64,000 nt of DNA from CAVUAN01 sp963739435 (GCA_963739435.1 CAVUAN010000016.1:321625-385624), one strand, 5' to 3'; counted from the first letter of the stretch, positions 9,814 through 18,975 are shown. Program-made: numbers and translations. The notes: a model not told the origin generated them from the letters alone.

Positions 9814-11403
9814 ATGGAGAGTTTCGACGTCGTCATCGTTGGAGGCGCCGTCGCCGGTGCCTCGACCGCGATTCTTCTCAGGCGGCAGATGCCGCAGCTC
9901 AAGATCCTCGTCGTCGAGAAGGCCGACCGCTTTGACTGGAAGGTCGGAGAATCGACCGTCGAAGTCTCCGCCTATTTTCTAACGCGGGTCCTGAAACAAT
10001 ACGACCACCTCTCCCGCGAGCAGCTTCCCAAGCAGGCCTTCCGCTACTGGTTCGTCAACGACCGGGTCTCCTGTTTGCGCGAGGCATCCGAGGTTGGACC
10101 GACCCAGCTCGCACGCACACCTTCGTTCCAGCTCGACCGCTCGAAGCTCGACGAGCACCTGCTTTCTGTCGCCGTTGCCGAAGGCAGCGAGCTCTGGCGC
10201 CCGGCGCGCGTGACGGCCTTCGAGCTGAAAGGCCCCGAGGGCAACCGTCTCTCCGTCGAGCGGGAGGACGGGTCGAAGGCCGAGGTGGCCGCGAAGTGGG
10301 TCGTGGACGCCACCGGCCGCCACGCGATCCTGGCGCGCAAACGCGGAGGGGTCACGCCGATCGACTCGCATCCGATTTCCGCGATCTGGGTTCGCTACCG
10401 GGGCGTCAAGGACATGGACGGGCCCGAAGTCGTGGGGACCGACCCTTCCGATCCCTTCGTGCGCGGAGTCCTGGCGTCCCGACGCCTCGCGACCAACCAC
10501 TTCAACGGCTGGGGCTATTGGATCTGGTTCATTCCGCTCAAGGATGGCGAGACATCCGTTGGGCTCGTCTGGGACAAGCGGCTCGTCCAGCCCGAGGGTG
10601 CGACACCCCTCGAGAAGCTGAAACGCTTCCTGGACGGCAACCCGTTGACGCGGGAGTTGCTCGAGCACGCGTCCGTCGTCGAGGGAGATTGCCGCTCCTA
10701 CGGCCACCTCCCCTACTACGTGGACACGTTCATCGGTTCAGGCTGGACGTGCGTCGGAGACGCCGGCGGGTTTCTCGACCCGTTCTACTCGCCGGGCCTC
10801 GACCAGATGGCCTTCTCGGTTCACATGCGGGTCGGGCTGATGACAAAAGCTCTCTCGGGAGCTCCGCTCGAGGAGATGGAGAAGGCTTACGAAGACCACA
10901 ACCGCTGCTACTCCCGCTTCTTCCGCTACTTCTACGAATCGATCTACCAGGACAAGTACCACGTCATGGGCGACTACGACACGATGACGACGGCGTTTCT
11001 CCTCGACACCGGCCTGTACTACGCGGCGGCGATCATTCCCGTGTACCGGTGGTCGCACGAGCGGCTGGGCGTGCCGCCCTTCTACCAGGACGGCGCCGAA
11101 ATGGGCTTCTACCCGATCCGCTTCTACAACCGGCGCCTGGTCTCGATCGCGAAGCGGAAGATGGCGCTCGGCATCTACGGCAATCACAACGCGGGCCGGC
11201 GCCCCGGCTTCGTCGGGTTCTCCGTGCGGTCCGCCGCCTTCGTGATGATCGCTCACGGCTTGCTGCGCTGGTGGAAAGCCGAGTTCGCCAACGCCTGGAC
11301 CTACGTCGTCCGCCCGCGCCCCCGCTTCGCTCCGCACGCCGCGGCGCCGGCGCCTGGTGCCCCGGCCCCTCTTGGCGCCGACCGCCGCACGACAGCCTCC
11401 TAG
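9814..11403 (+). CDS. FAD-dependent oxidoreductase, flavin halogenase-like
   Basis: 529 residues with GAAGAGG-like ribosome site before ATG 9814. The N-terminus has the Rossmann FAD motif (DVVIVGGAVAGAS) and the KVGEST segment seen in flavin-dependent halogenases and geranylgeranyl reductases. The motif WIWFIP near residue 235 matches the halogenase WxWxIP signature, and CVGDAGGFLDPFYSPGLD is the second FAD site. The C-terminal ~150 residues are a less conserved helical extension. The natural substrate is unknown, and halogenation is only an inference because many WxWxIP relatives are uncharacterised. Confidence 0.8.
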   Translation: MESFDVVIVGGAVAGASTAILLRRQMPQLKILVVEKADRFDWKVGESTVEVSAYFLTRVLKQYDHLSREQLPKQAFRYWFVNDRVSCLREASEVGPTQLARTPSFQLDRSKLDEHLLSVAVAEGSELWRPARVTAFELKGPEGNRLSVEREDGSKAEVAAKWVVDATGRHAILARKRGGVTPIDSHPISAIWVRYRGVKDMDGPEVVGTDPSDPFVRGVLASRRLATNHFNGWGYWIWFIPLKDGETSVGLVWDKRLVQPEGATPLEKLKRFLDGNPLTRELLEHASVVEGDCRSYGHLPYYVDTFIGSGWTCVGDAGGFLDPFYSPGLDQMAFSVHMRVGLMTKALSGAPLEEMEKAYEDHNRCYSRFFRYFYESIYQDKYHVMGDYDTMTTAFLLDTGLYYAAAIIPVYRWSHERLGVPPFYQDGAEMGFYPIRFYNRRLVSIAKRKMALGIYGNHNAGRRPGFVGFSVRSAAFVMIAHGLLRWWKAEFANAWTYVVRPRPRFAPHAAAPAPGAPAPLGADRRTTAS

Positions 11404-11466
11404 CCGCGCGCGCGGGAACCGGGCGGCGCCGGGCCTCAGGGCGGCCCGGCGCCTCAGAAGATCCGG

Positions 11467-11925
11467 CTACTCGCAGGTCAGACGGACTTGGGCCTTCCCC
11501 TGATCGACGTCGATCGTCAGATCACCGAGGTTGCGCAGGAGCGAGTCGAGCTCGTCGCAGTCGGACGTGGAGCGAGCCATCTTGCTCAGATCGATCCCCT
11601 GCTCGCGCAGTTTCTCGGCCACGGAGCTGCCCGCAAACGACGGCAGGATGGCGCCCAGCCGCATGCCGCCCCGCATGAGCGCGATCGGAATGCGGATGTT
11701 GACTTCCTTGTCCTGGGTCGCCCCGGCGTTGGTCTTGTGGACGACCACGCGCAGCCAGCGGGGCCGCTGCTTGCCCGCTTCGGCCTCCCCCGTCTCGGCG
11801 GAGGCCGAGGCCCCTGCCGCGGCAGCGCGCGGCGCCTCGATCGCGCGCAGGAGGTCCTGCGCTTCCTCGACGGTGATCTTCTTTTCCGACAGCATCTCCA
11901 GGATTCGACGCGCTTCTTCACTCAT
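11467..11925 (-). CDS. SHOCT-like domain protein, partner of DUF2089 gene
   Basis: 152 residues. The first 30 (ILEMLSEKKITVEEAQDLLRAIE) form a short helical SHOCT-like domain, followed by an Ala/Glu-rich linker and a domain with WLRVVVHKTNAG and VNIRIPIALMRGGMRLG, typical of proteins encoded beside DUF2089 regulators. It overlaps the upstream DUF2089 gene by eight bases, so both are made together. The C-terminal domain is probably beta-rich. Function is unknown; a sensor or effector of the DUF2089 regulator is an inference. Confidence 0.75.
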   Translation of the reverse strand: MSEEARRILEMLSEKKITVEEAQDLLRAIEAPRAAAAGASASAETGEAEAGKQRPRWLRVVVHKTNAGATQDKEVNIRIPIALMRGGMRLGAILPSFAGSSVAEKLREQGIDLSKMARSTSDCDELDSLLRNLGDLTIDVDQGKAQVRLTCE

Positions 11926-12295
11926 GTTTGGGCCTCAGGCGCGCGATGACCTCGCGCGCGGTCAGTTCGCCACGTTCGAGTTTGTCGAGGAGTTCGTTGG
12001 TCGAGGGCGGTGGCGAGTGATCGACCTCGGCAAACGGCAGCTGCTCCCCGATGCGGTTCAGACGGTTCTTGATGGTCGGGTAGCTGACACCAAACCACTT
12101 CTCCATCTGCTTGATCGATCCGTGACTGCGGACGAAGGCGGCGACGAAAACCTGATCGTCGCCGGAGAGCTGGGCCAGGGGAGGCGGGTCGAAGCTGCCC
12201 TCGACGGCGATTCCCGTCTCAGTGAGCCGGATGCGCTCGATCGAGAATGCCGCCCCACCCGTGAGCTTCGTGAGCGATTGCCAATCGTTCTTCAT
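11918..12295 (-). CDS. DUF2089 family predicted DNA-binding protein
   Basis: 125 residues. The central segment FVRSHGSIKQMEKWFGVSYPTIKNRLNRIG is a helix-turn-helix of the DUF2089 kind, and the tail DKLERGELTAREVIARLR is a short amphipathic helix pair. It is the first gene of a two-gene operon. Two matching TTGA-N5-TCAA palindromes lie 30-65 bases upstream of its start, which fits autoregulation. The start ATG 12295 has only a weak ribosome site (GAAAG). Confidence 0.8.
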   Translation of the reverse strand: MKNDWQSLTKLTGGAAFSIERIRLTETGIAVEGSFDPPPLAQLSGDDQVFVAAFVRSHGSIKQMEKWFGVSYPTIKNRLNRIGEQLPFAEVDHSPPPSTNELLDKLERGELTAREVIARLRPKHE

Positions 12296-12323
12296 TGACT
12301 TTCATGACAATACTCAATCCATG

Positions 12324-12360
12324 TATTGATAAAGTCAATAGCTAACTTGATAAAATCAAT
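12324..12360 (-). promoter_or_regulatory. tandem palindromic operator upstream of DUF2089 operon
   Basis: Two copies of TTGA-N5-TCAA occur at 12326-12338 and 12347-12359, with centres 21 bases apart (two helical turns). The first extends to TATTGA-N5-TCAATA. The region is strikingly A+T-rich within G+C-rich surroundings. On the minus strand the first site contains TTGACT, usable as a -35 element, so binding would probably repress the operon. Confidence 0.55.
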
Positions 12361-12424
12361 AAACCTGCCTCGCTGAGGACACGACTCGGACAACCTCAGG
12401 CCATTCAATAGCTTAACGAGCGAA

Positions 12425-13404
12425 TCAGCGCAGCAGGTCCTCGATCGCCGCCGACAGGCGTTCCTCGGTCATGCGTGTCGGCGAGTAGCGGGTGACGACG
12501 CCCTTGCGGTCGACGAAGGCGAACGTCGGGAGTGGCGGAAACGCCGTAGCGCAGCATCGCCTCGTCGCTGATCGGGACCGCGACGGAATCCGCCAGCCCG
12601 TAAGTCTCCTTCCAGGCCTTCTCGATCTTGCCCTTCTCCTCGGTCCGATCCGCGGCAGGCCCGTAGAAGCGTGTCGGGGCGATGAAGGCGACCCCTTTCG
12701 GCGAATACTTCTCGACTGTCCGCCGGAACGCGGCCGCCTGCATCTTGCAGTCGCCGCACGCCTCCCACCAGAAGAACAGCACGACGGGAGTCCCGATAGA
12801 GCGACTCGAGCGTCGGAGGCTCCTTGCCCAGATGGTCCCCGGCCTTGATCGGCGGGGGCCTTCTGGCCGGCGAGCTCGATCTGGTTCCGGCGCTTCCAGA
12901 TCCGCGCGCGCAGGTTGTAGGGGGCCTTCTCCTGGGCCCTCGAGCTTTCGTCCAGGAAACGAATCGCCTCGCTCTTCTTTCCCGATGCGACCAGGGCCTG
13001 CGCCTGGACCTCGATCGCGGTCCCGAGGGCGTAGACCGCTTCCCGATTGGTTTCGTAGTCGGCAGGCGTCTGGAGCTTCGACTCCGCGAGCTCGCCGGGC
13101 CGCTCTGGCGTGGCCCGAGGCCGCCTTCCAGTCGCCCATCAGCGCCGCGCCCCGGGCGACCCACGCGAGGCCCAGGAGGTAGTCGCCGTCCTCGCCTTTC
13201 TCCGCGCGGTGGACCTCCAGGATCGATTCCGCGCTCGGCAGGTCCCCCGCCGAGATCTTGAAGCGGATCATGCGGACGTCGAGATCCGAGGGAGGCGGCG
13301 CGCGGCGTCGGAGAGGGAGGCGCTGGCACGTCTGCTGGGCCGACTGCCGCGGCCCAAAAGACAGGCCAACAACCATGGTCAGGGCGCGGCTCCAGAACGC
13401 TCAT
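12425..13404 (-). CDS. secreted TlpA/thioredoxin-like protein, frame broken
   Basis: The gene runs from ATG 13404 (AGGAGC ahead) to a TGA at 12425, but no single frame covers it. Pieces in order are an N-terminal signal-like part, a helical TPR-like region (SAESILEVHRAEKGEDGDYLLGL), and a thioredoxin fold with the redox motif CGDC (FFWWEACGDCKMQAAAF) and VSATP. After removal of one base near 12527 the end reads TFAFVDRKGVVTRYSPTRM and terminates normally. At least three breaks are needed. The product would be a thiol-disulfide oxidoreductase outside the cytoplasm. Sequence error is more likely than a decayed gene because every piece is well conserved. Confidence 0.7.
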
Positions 13405-13508
13405 CGGCGCTCCTTCTCGGTTCGGGTTTCCGAACCTGTCGCGCCGAGCGGGCATTCCCTTGCGGCGCCCGCCATCCAATCGCCGCGTCCGCAGAGGAGG
13501 ACAGCGAA

Positions 13509-14009
13509 TCAGCTTGCGGCGGGCAGCGGGATCGAGGCCTGGCCGAAGACGTAGCGCCAACCCTTGGGGGTTCTCACGTACGTGTCGCTGAACCAGAGCT
13601 TGTAGTCCATCGGCTTTCCGTCTCTCGTGCCCTTGATCCACAGGAGCGCCGTGACGACCGCCGTATCGCCCCACACCCGGACCTTCTGGGAGCCCGACTC
13701 CTCCTCCTGGTGCTCGTAGATCGTCTTTCCGCCGCGCGCATCCTCCAGCAGGTCCGCCTTGGTGAAGGACTTGCCCCGGCCCGTCACGAGGACGAAGTCA
13801 TCGGCCAGGATGCGATCCATGGTCGCCGCGTCGTTCTTCGCGACCGCCGCCTGGTACTGCGTGTCGAGGGCCGCGACCGCCTTCTCGTCGTCGGCGACTC
13901 CGGCGAGGACAGCGGCGGGCTCGAGGACGGCAAGCACGCCGAACCCCAGGAAGGCCGCGACAACGGCGGCCTTCGCGAGGAGGGTCCAGTCAAAACCGAG
14001 GATTCTCAT
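13509..14009 (-). CDS. secreted SnoaL-like (DUF4440/NTF2) protein
   Basis: 166 residues. A hydrophobic N-terminal segment (AKAAVVAAFLGFGVLAVLEPAAVLAG) is a signal or anchor, followed by an NTF2-like domain starting DEKAVAALDTQYQAAVAKNDAATMDRILADDFVLVTG, the usual DUF4440 opening. The family binds small ligands or acts as ketosteroid isomerase-like enzymes; here no catalytic residues can be assigned. It overlaps the VOC gene upstream by 20 bases. Confidence 0.8.
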   Translation of the reverse strand: MRILGFDWTLLAKAAVVAAFLGFGVLAVLEPAAVLAGVADDEKAVAALDTQYQAAVAKNDAATMDRILADDFVLVTGRGKSFTKADLLEDARGGKTIYEHQEEESGSQKVRVWGDTAVVTALLWIKGTRDGKPMDYKLWFSDTYVRTPKGWRYVFGQASIPLPAAS

Positions 14010-14397
14010 CGCTCTCCCTCACTCTTTCCATTCCGATCGTGATCTTGAACCCGTCGGGATCGGTCAGGGAGAAATCGCGCGAGCCCCAGGGCTGATCCTG
14101 CGGCCCGGAGTCGAGGGTGCCGCCTCGCGCCACGATCCCCTTCGCCAGGGCGTCGACGTTTTGCTTCGTGTCGCAATACAGCCGGAAGCCCTCGCCTTTC
14201 TTCCGGTCGCGGCCCTTCTTCCAGTCGTCCTGTCCGATCATGAACGTGACGTCGCCGGCGTTGAGCGAGACGCCCATGAGCTTGCCGTCCCGCTCCCACC
14301 GTTCCTCGACGGCAAAACCGAGCACGTCCCGGTACCAGGCGAGGCTCTTGCCGAGGTCATTCACGGTGAAGCTCGGAGAAGCCGAGCGCATCTTCAC
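13990..14397 (-). CDS. VOC/glyoxalase superfamily protein
   Basis: 135 residues from GTG 14397. One VOC module: FTVNDLGKSLAWYRDVLGFAV at the start, DVTFMIGQDDW in the middle and SRDFSLTDPDGFKITIG at the end, a typical betaalphabetabetabeta arrangement. Enzyme class cannot be named. An in-line Lys-rich ORF begins with a strong ribosome site at 14482 and overlaps this start in another frame, so the true start may be 14482 with a one-base error between. Confidence 0.8.
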   Translation of the reverse strand: MKMRSASPSFTVNDLGKSLAWYRDVLGFAVEERWERDGKLMGVSLNAGDVTFMIGQDDWKKGRDRKKGEGFRLYCDTKQNVDALAKGIVARGGTLDSGPQDQPWGSRDFSLTDPDGFKITIGMERVRESDENPRF

Positions 14398-14482
14398 CGT
14401 CGATGATCGGGCGCGGACATTCGCCGGCTTCGCCTTTGCCCTCTTCCGCTGGAGCCTTCGTTGCTTTCTTCTTGGCTGCCAT
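14357..14482 (-). CDS. short Lys-rich ORF, probably the N-terminus of the VOC protein
   Basis: 41 residues beginning MAAKKKATKAPAEEGKGEAG after AGGAGGAG at an ideal distance. The stop falls inside the VOC gene in a different frame. Lys/Ala-rich tails on VOC proteins are common in this phylum, so the likeliest reading is a frameshifted N-terminal extension of the VOC gene rather than a separate peptide. Confidence 0.4.
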   Translation of the reverse strand: MAAKKKATKAPAEEGKGEAGECPRPIIDGEDALGFSELHRE

Positions 14483-14511
14483 CTTCTCCTCCTCTTTCGT
14501 TTGAAAGCCTA

Positions 14512-16350
14512 TCAGCGCGGGGACGGCGGCATCACGCCCCAGCACGGGACGCTGTCCTCCCACTTGTTGTGAGTCAACCGGATCGGCTCGGATGTTCCAT
14601 CGACGGGCGCGACGAAGATCTCGCCGTACGGCTGCGACTCGCCGTTGGAGAGAGGACCCTCGTCGTTCAGCCAGGCGAGACTTGACGCGAACACGATCCA
14701 TTTTCCATCGGGCGAGAAGCGCGAGTGCACGGTGGGCGCATGCTTCTGAAACAGCCGCGGGCTGCCGTCCGGCTTGCCGTCGATCAGAGGCTGGACGAAC
14801 ATCTGAAAAGTCGAAAACGCGATCATGTCTCCGTTCGGCGAAATCGAAGGCATCGAGCCGGCGTACGGATCCGTTGCGACGCGCCGCACGTTCGTGCCGT
14901 CCGAGCTCATCAGGTAGATGGCCCTGTTCCCGTCGCGGTTGCTGCGAAAGACGATCTCTTTGCCGTCGGCCGTGAGGTCCGGAAACGCGTTGCGGAACTT
15001 TCCCCGGGTCAGGTTCGTCGCCTGCGACCCGTCGCTGTGGGCCGTCCAGATATCCGTTGCCGCGTCGTCCGGTGCAAAGGGCTGCCCGACCACGAAGGCG
15101 ATCAGGTCCGCGCGGCGCGCCCAGCTCGTTCCCCAGACTTCCGCGCCCTTCGGCGGCTGGAACACCTCGCGCTCCCCGGACCCATCGAAGCGGCTGACGA
15201 CCAGGCGCGAGTCCTTCAACTCGCCCGGCGCCAGCGACCGGCTCGTCAGGACCTCGAGGCCATCGGGGCTGATCGAGCAGAACAGGGAGTACAACCCCTG
15301 GACATCGAGAACACGGTCAGACAGCCGCACCTCCTCGTGAGCGCCGGCTGCGGCAACGAGCGGCCCTTTCGGGGCCGATCCCACTCCCGTGCACACCATC
15401 CGGCCGCTCCGACGATCGAACGCGGGACCCTGGCAGTCCGGTTGCGCTCCGCTCTCGAGGCGGAGGTCCGATCCGTCCGCCTTGACCGACATGACCCGGA
15501 AGCCCTCGGGCTTCTTCACGGCGAACGCCACGCGGCCATCCGCCCTGACCGCGGGCGAGAGCGCCGACATCTCCTTCGGGGTCAGCGGGCGCTGGTGTCT
15601 TCCGTCCGGATCCATGGCCCAGATGCGGAAGCTCTTGGGATCGCCTTCGCGGTTTGAGTAGAAGAAAAGAGTGCGGCCGTCGCGGGACCAGGCGGGCGAG
15701 CCGTTCATCGCGTCGGTTCTCGTCAGCCGGCGCGGGCTCGATCCGTCCCGATTCATCACGTAGATCTCGGCCCGAAACGGATAGTCCCGCCAGTGGTCGC
15801 GATCGCTGCTGAAGGCGACCGTCTTGCCATCCGGCGAAACGGCCGGGCGAAAATCGCCGGCCGGCGCATGTGTGAGATTCCTTGCTTTGTCGCCCGCGCC
15901 CGGATCGTCCGGATCAAACGGCGTCGTGAACACGTCCGCGTTGCCGTCTCGATCGCTCACGAAGAACAACGCCTTCCCGTCGGGCGCGAACGCGGGCGCC
16001 GCATCCATGAATGGGCCGCGGGTCAGCGGCCTGGGGGGGCCGGCGATCGCCGAGTCGAGGGCATAGAGATGGGGGTTGCCGGAGCGCTCCGAGCAAAACA
16101 CGATCCACCGTCCATCCGGAGAGAACGTCGCGTCATAGTTGAGAGCGGGATCGTCCGTGATCTGCCTGGGCGGCGATCCCGCGTCGAGAAGAAACAGCTG
16201 CCAGTTGACAGGCCGACGCGAGGCATAGGCAACCCGTTCGTGGGGCAGATCCGAAGCGCGGGCAGGCTGCGGCTGAGCACTCCCGGGCATCGCCGCAGCA
16301 AAGGAAAGACCGACGAGCAGGCTGGCCGAGCGAATGGGAAACCACACCAT
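14512..16350 (-). CDS. secreted TolB-like WD40/PD40 beta-propeller protein
   Basis: 612 residues from ATG 16350, chosen because AAGGAG lies upstream and a signal peptide follows (SASLLVGLSFAAAMPGSAQ). At least eight PD40 units are visible, for example ATFSPDGRWIVFCSERSG, PAVSPDGKTVAFSSDRD, PAWSRDGRTLFFYSNREG and SRFSPDGKWIVFASS. These blades form propellers like TolB. No peptidase domain is fused. The role is probably protein-protein contact in the periplasm or outside the cell. Confidence 0.88.
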   Translation of the reverse strand: MVWFPIRSASLLVGLSFAAAMPGSAQPQPARASDLPHERVAYASRRPVNWQLFLLDAGSPPRQITDDPALNYDATFSPDGRWIVFCSERSGNPHLYALDSAIAGPPRPLTRGPFMDAAPAFAPDGKALFFVSDRDGNADVFTTPFDPDDPGAGDKARNLTHAPAGDFRPAVSPDGKTVAFSSDRDHWRDYPFRAEIYVMNRDGSSPRRLTRTDAMNGSPAWSRDGRTLFFYSNREGDPKSFRIWAMDPDGRHQRPLTPKEMSALSPAVRADGRVAFAVKKPEGFRVMSVKADGSDLRLESGAQPDCQGPAFDRRSGRMVCTGVGSAPKGPLVAAAGAHEEVRLSDRVLDVQGLYSLFCSISPDGLEVLTSRSLAPGELKDSRLVVSRFDGSGEREVFQPPKGAEVWGTSWARRADLIAFVVGQPFAPDDAATDIWTAHSDGSQATNLTRGKFRNAFPDLTADGKEIVFRSNRDGNRAIYLMSSDGTNVRRVATDPYAGSMPSISPNGDMIAFSTFQMFVQPLIDGKPDGSPRLFQKHAPTVHSRFSPDGKWIVFASSLAWLNDEGPLSNGESQPYGEIFVAPVDGTSEPIRLTHNKWEDSVPCWGVMPPSPR

Positions 16351-16388
16351 TCTGTGCTCCTTGCGACCTCGCCAGACGCCGGATCTCA

Positions 16389-17213
16389 TCAGACGGAGGC
16401 GGCCCGGAGGCTCCGCTCGAGCAGGCGAGCGTCTCCGAGCCTTTCGACGCACGCCGCAAACGCGTCGGTCGGGCCGCGCCACCGCAGCTCCTCCACATCG
16501 CCAAAGAGTGGCGCATCCGTCCTCAGGGTGGCCAGCTTCTTGAAGAGGAGCGCCAGATCGCGCTGGTCTCCCAGGACTTCCGGCGGAAAGCTTTCGATGG
16601 GACCGTGCCGATTGAGAAGCCTGGCGGCCTTGACCTTCCCGATCCCCGAAATCCCGGGATATCCGTCCGCGGCGTCGCCGACCAGGGCGAGGAAGTCGGG
16701 GATCAAGGCGGGCTCCACACCGAACTTCTCTTTGATGCCCGCCGCGTCGAGGATCTTTTTCCCCCGGCGGTCCATCTGCACGACCCGGTCGCCGTGGACG
16801 CACTGCCCCAGGTCTTTGTCGGGCGTCCAGATGCAGACCTTCTCGACTCTCTCGTCTTCGCCGGCGATCCGCGCCGCGGAGGCGAGGGCGTCGTCCGCCT
16901 CGAACTCGACCATCGGCCACACGGCCACTCCCATCGCCGCGAGCGCTTCCTCGAGCGGATGGAACTGCGCCCAGAGCGCGGGATCGATGCCCTCCCCCGT
17001 TTTGTAATCGGGCCAGAGGCCGTTGCGAAAGGACTCGATGACGTGATCGGTGGCCACGCCGATGTGGGTGCCGCCCTTCTCGATCGTTTCGAGGACGGTG
17101 TTCAGAACGCCGATCGCCGCGCCGAATGGCCGCTCCTCGTTCTTGGGGACCCGGAGAAGGCCGTAGAAGTGGCGGAACAGCTCGTACGTTCCATCGACGA
17201 GATGCACGATCAT
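16389..17213 (-). CDS. 5'-3' exonuclease (PIN/H3TH, FEN-like)
   Basis: 274 residues. The acidic active-site residues are visible in MIVHLVDGTYELFRHFYGL, VEFEADDALASAARIAG and WTPDKDLGQCVHGDRV, and the helix-3-turn-helix DNA-binding loop in FLALVGDAADGYPGISGIGKVKAARLL. This matches the N-terminal exonuclease domain of DNA polymerase I found as a separate protein. It would remove 5' flaps or RNA primers in the cytoplasm. It is complete and has no polymerase domain. Confidence 0.9.
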   Translation of the reverse strand: MIVHLVDGTYELFRHFYGLLRVPKNEERPFGAAIGVLNTVLETIEKGGTHIGVATDHVIESFRNGLWPDYKTGEGIDPALWAQFHPLEEALAAMGVAVWPMVEFEADDALASAARIAGEDERVEKVCIWTPDKDLGQCVHGDRVVQMDRRGKKILDAAGIKEKFGVEPALIPDFLALVGDAADGYPGISGIGKVKAARLLNRHGPIESFPPEVLGDQRDLALLFKKLATLRTDAPLFGDVEELRWRGPTDAFAACVERLGDARLLERSLRAASV

Positions 17214-17257
17214 GCTCTCGCCACTCTACCTGCGCCCAGAGCTGTTCTGGGCTCAGC

Positions 17258-17563
17258 CTAGCTGCTCGAACTGGCCTTTGTCCGCTCCAATTCCGTCAAC
17301 AGCTTCTGTCCGTCCTTCTCGATGAAGTCGAAATGAACGACATCCCCGACCTTCAGCTCTTCGAGAATGAGTTTCCCCTTCAACCTCGTCGTCTCCGTCC
17401 AGTAAAGGTCCCACTGGTCGCCCTTTTCGCCCTGGACCACGAGCCGCTTCTCGGTCATGTTGATGCTGGTGATCTTGCCATCGCTCGGCTTGCGGTCTGC
17501 GTAGAGAGCCACAGAGGCCAGCAACAGGAGAACAGCAGCCATCAGGGACACCTTGTTTCGCAT
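17258..17563 (-). CDS. small secreted protein, PRC-barrel/DUF1344-like
   Basis: 101 residues from ATG 17563 behind GGAGGTG. Signal peptide residues 1-22 (SLMAAVLLLLASVALYA). The mature part reads GKITSINMTEKRLVVQGEKGDQWDLYWTE and LKVGDVVHFDFIEKDGQ, a small beta-barrel pattern like OB or DUF1344 proteins. Function unknown. It is divergent from the amidohydrolase gene, sharing a 116-base promoter region. Confidence 0.7.
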   Translation of the reverse strand: MRNKVSLMAAVLLLLASVALYADRKPSDGKITSINMTEKRLVVQGEKGDQWDLYWTETTRLKGKLILEELKVGDVVHFDFIEKDGQKLLTELERTKASSSS

Positions 17564-17679
17564 AAAAACACCTCCTGTGTCCGCCCCTTCAAGATTCGCG
17601 CCAGCCTGATCCTCGGGCTGCAGCCACCGACCGCTGCGGCGACGGCGAAATTGGCCTGCCGGTGTAGTGTCTTGTTTCC

Positions 17680-18975
17680 ATGAAGATGAGCAAGCGCGGC
17701 TTCCTCGCACCGTGGGTCCTGGCTCTGGCGCTGCCGACGGTCAATGCGGCGGCCGAGGTCATTGCCCTTCGCTTTGGGTCTCTCGTCAACGGGCCGGGCG
17801 ACGTCGTTGTGGATGCGGTCGTCATCGTCGATGGCGAGCGGGTCACGAAGGTCAGCGCCGGGGATGCCGCCTTGCCGGCGGGCGCGCGCGTGATCGATCT
17901 CCGGCCGTTGACAGGCATTCCGGGGCTGATCGACGCGCACACGCACATGACGTTCTACTGGGACCGGAAGCCCGGGACCCGTCCCTGGACGCAGCTCGGC
18001 AAGCTCTCCCCCGCCGTGACCGCTTTTCTCGCTCAGGAAAATGCCCGCAAGACCCTCGAGACGGGCGTCACGACCGTGCGCGACCTCGGATCGTGGCAAT
18101 ACCTCGACCTGGCGATGCGGGACCTGATCAACCGCGGCGCGATGGTCGGGCCGAGGATGTTCGTCGCCGGCTACGGATTGTTCATCACGAGCGCGCCGTC
18201 GAAGGCCGGGCGCGCTCTGGACCCCGGCGAGGCGAACGGCGTCGACGAGGTGCAGCGGGTCGCGCGCGAGCAGATCGGCGCGGGAGTCGACTGGATCAAG
18301 ATGTACGGCTCGACGGGCAGCGACCAGGACGTCACCGGGTTTCAGACGTTCTCTTTCGAGGAGATGAAGGCTGCCGCCGACGTCGCGCACCGGGCCGGAA
18401 AGCGGATCGCCATCCACTCGTACGGGCCCGATGGGGCCCGCGACGCGGTGCGCGCCGGGGCCGACTCGGTCGAGCATGCCACCGACATGGACGACGCGAC
18501 GATCGCGGAGATGGCGCGCCACGGAACCGTCTACGTGCCGACCGTCGATCACAATCGGTACTACATCGCCCACAGGGATGAGTTCGGATACGACGAGAAG
18601 GTCGCCGACCGCCTGAACGCGTACATCCAGCGCAATTTCGAAACCTTGAAGCGTGCGGTGCGCGCCCGCGTGACGATCGCGATGGGGTCGGACGCGGTCT
18701 TCACCGGGTTCGGCGAGAACACCCGCGAGCTCGAGTGGTTCGTGAAAGCCGGGATGTCTCCAGGCCAGGCCCTCCAGGCCGCGACGTCCAACGGCGCCGC
18801 CATGCTCGGCATGTCCAAGGACCTGGGCTCGGTCAAGCCGGGCAGCTACGCCGACATCGTCGCCATTGAGGGCGATCCCCTGAAGGACATCGGCTCCGTC
18901 ATCAACGGCGTCCGCTGGGTCATGAAAGGCGGCGCCGTCGTCGTCGACCACCGTAACTCCTCCGCCACCCGCTAG
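17680..18975 (+). CDS. secreted amidohydrolase family protein
   Basis: 431 residues with a signal peptide (FLAPWVLALALPTVNAAAE). Metal-site motifs of the amidohydrolase superfamily are present: GLIDAHTHMTFY (HxH), the lysine region GAGVDWIKMYGS, IAIHSYG, DSVEHATDMDD and AMGSDAVFTG with the final aspartate. The C-terminal GSYADIVAIEGDPLKDI is the usual imidazolonepropionase-like end. Likely a periplasmic peptidase or cyclic amide hydrolase; the substrate is not evident. Start could also be the ATG two codons later. Confidence 0.9.
   Translation: MKMSKRGFLAPWVLALALPTVNAAAEVIALRFGSLVNGPGDVVVDAVVIVDGERVTKVSAGDAALPAGARVIDLRPLTGIPGLIDAHTHMTFYWDRKPGTRPWTQLGKLSPAVTAFLAQENARKTLETGVTTVRDLGSWQYLDLAMRDLINRGAMVGPRMFVAGYGLFITSAPSKAGRALDPGEANGVDEVQRVAREQIGAGVDWIKMYGSTGSDQDVTGFQTFSFEEMKAAADVAHRAGKRIAIHSYGPDGARDAVRAGADSVEHATDMDDATIAEMARHGTVYVPTVDHNRYYIAHRDEFGYDEKVADRLNAYIQRNFETLKRAVRARVTIAMGSDAVFTGFGENTRELEWFVKAGMSPGQALQAATSNGAAMLGMSKDLGSVKPGSYADIVAIEGDPLKDIGSVINGVRWVMKGGAVVVDHRNSSATR

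Noticed and set aside
17542..18951. 469-residue minus-strand frame opposite the amidohydrolase
   Set aside because: The plus-strand product has all metal-site motifs; the opposite frame has no recognisable domain.
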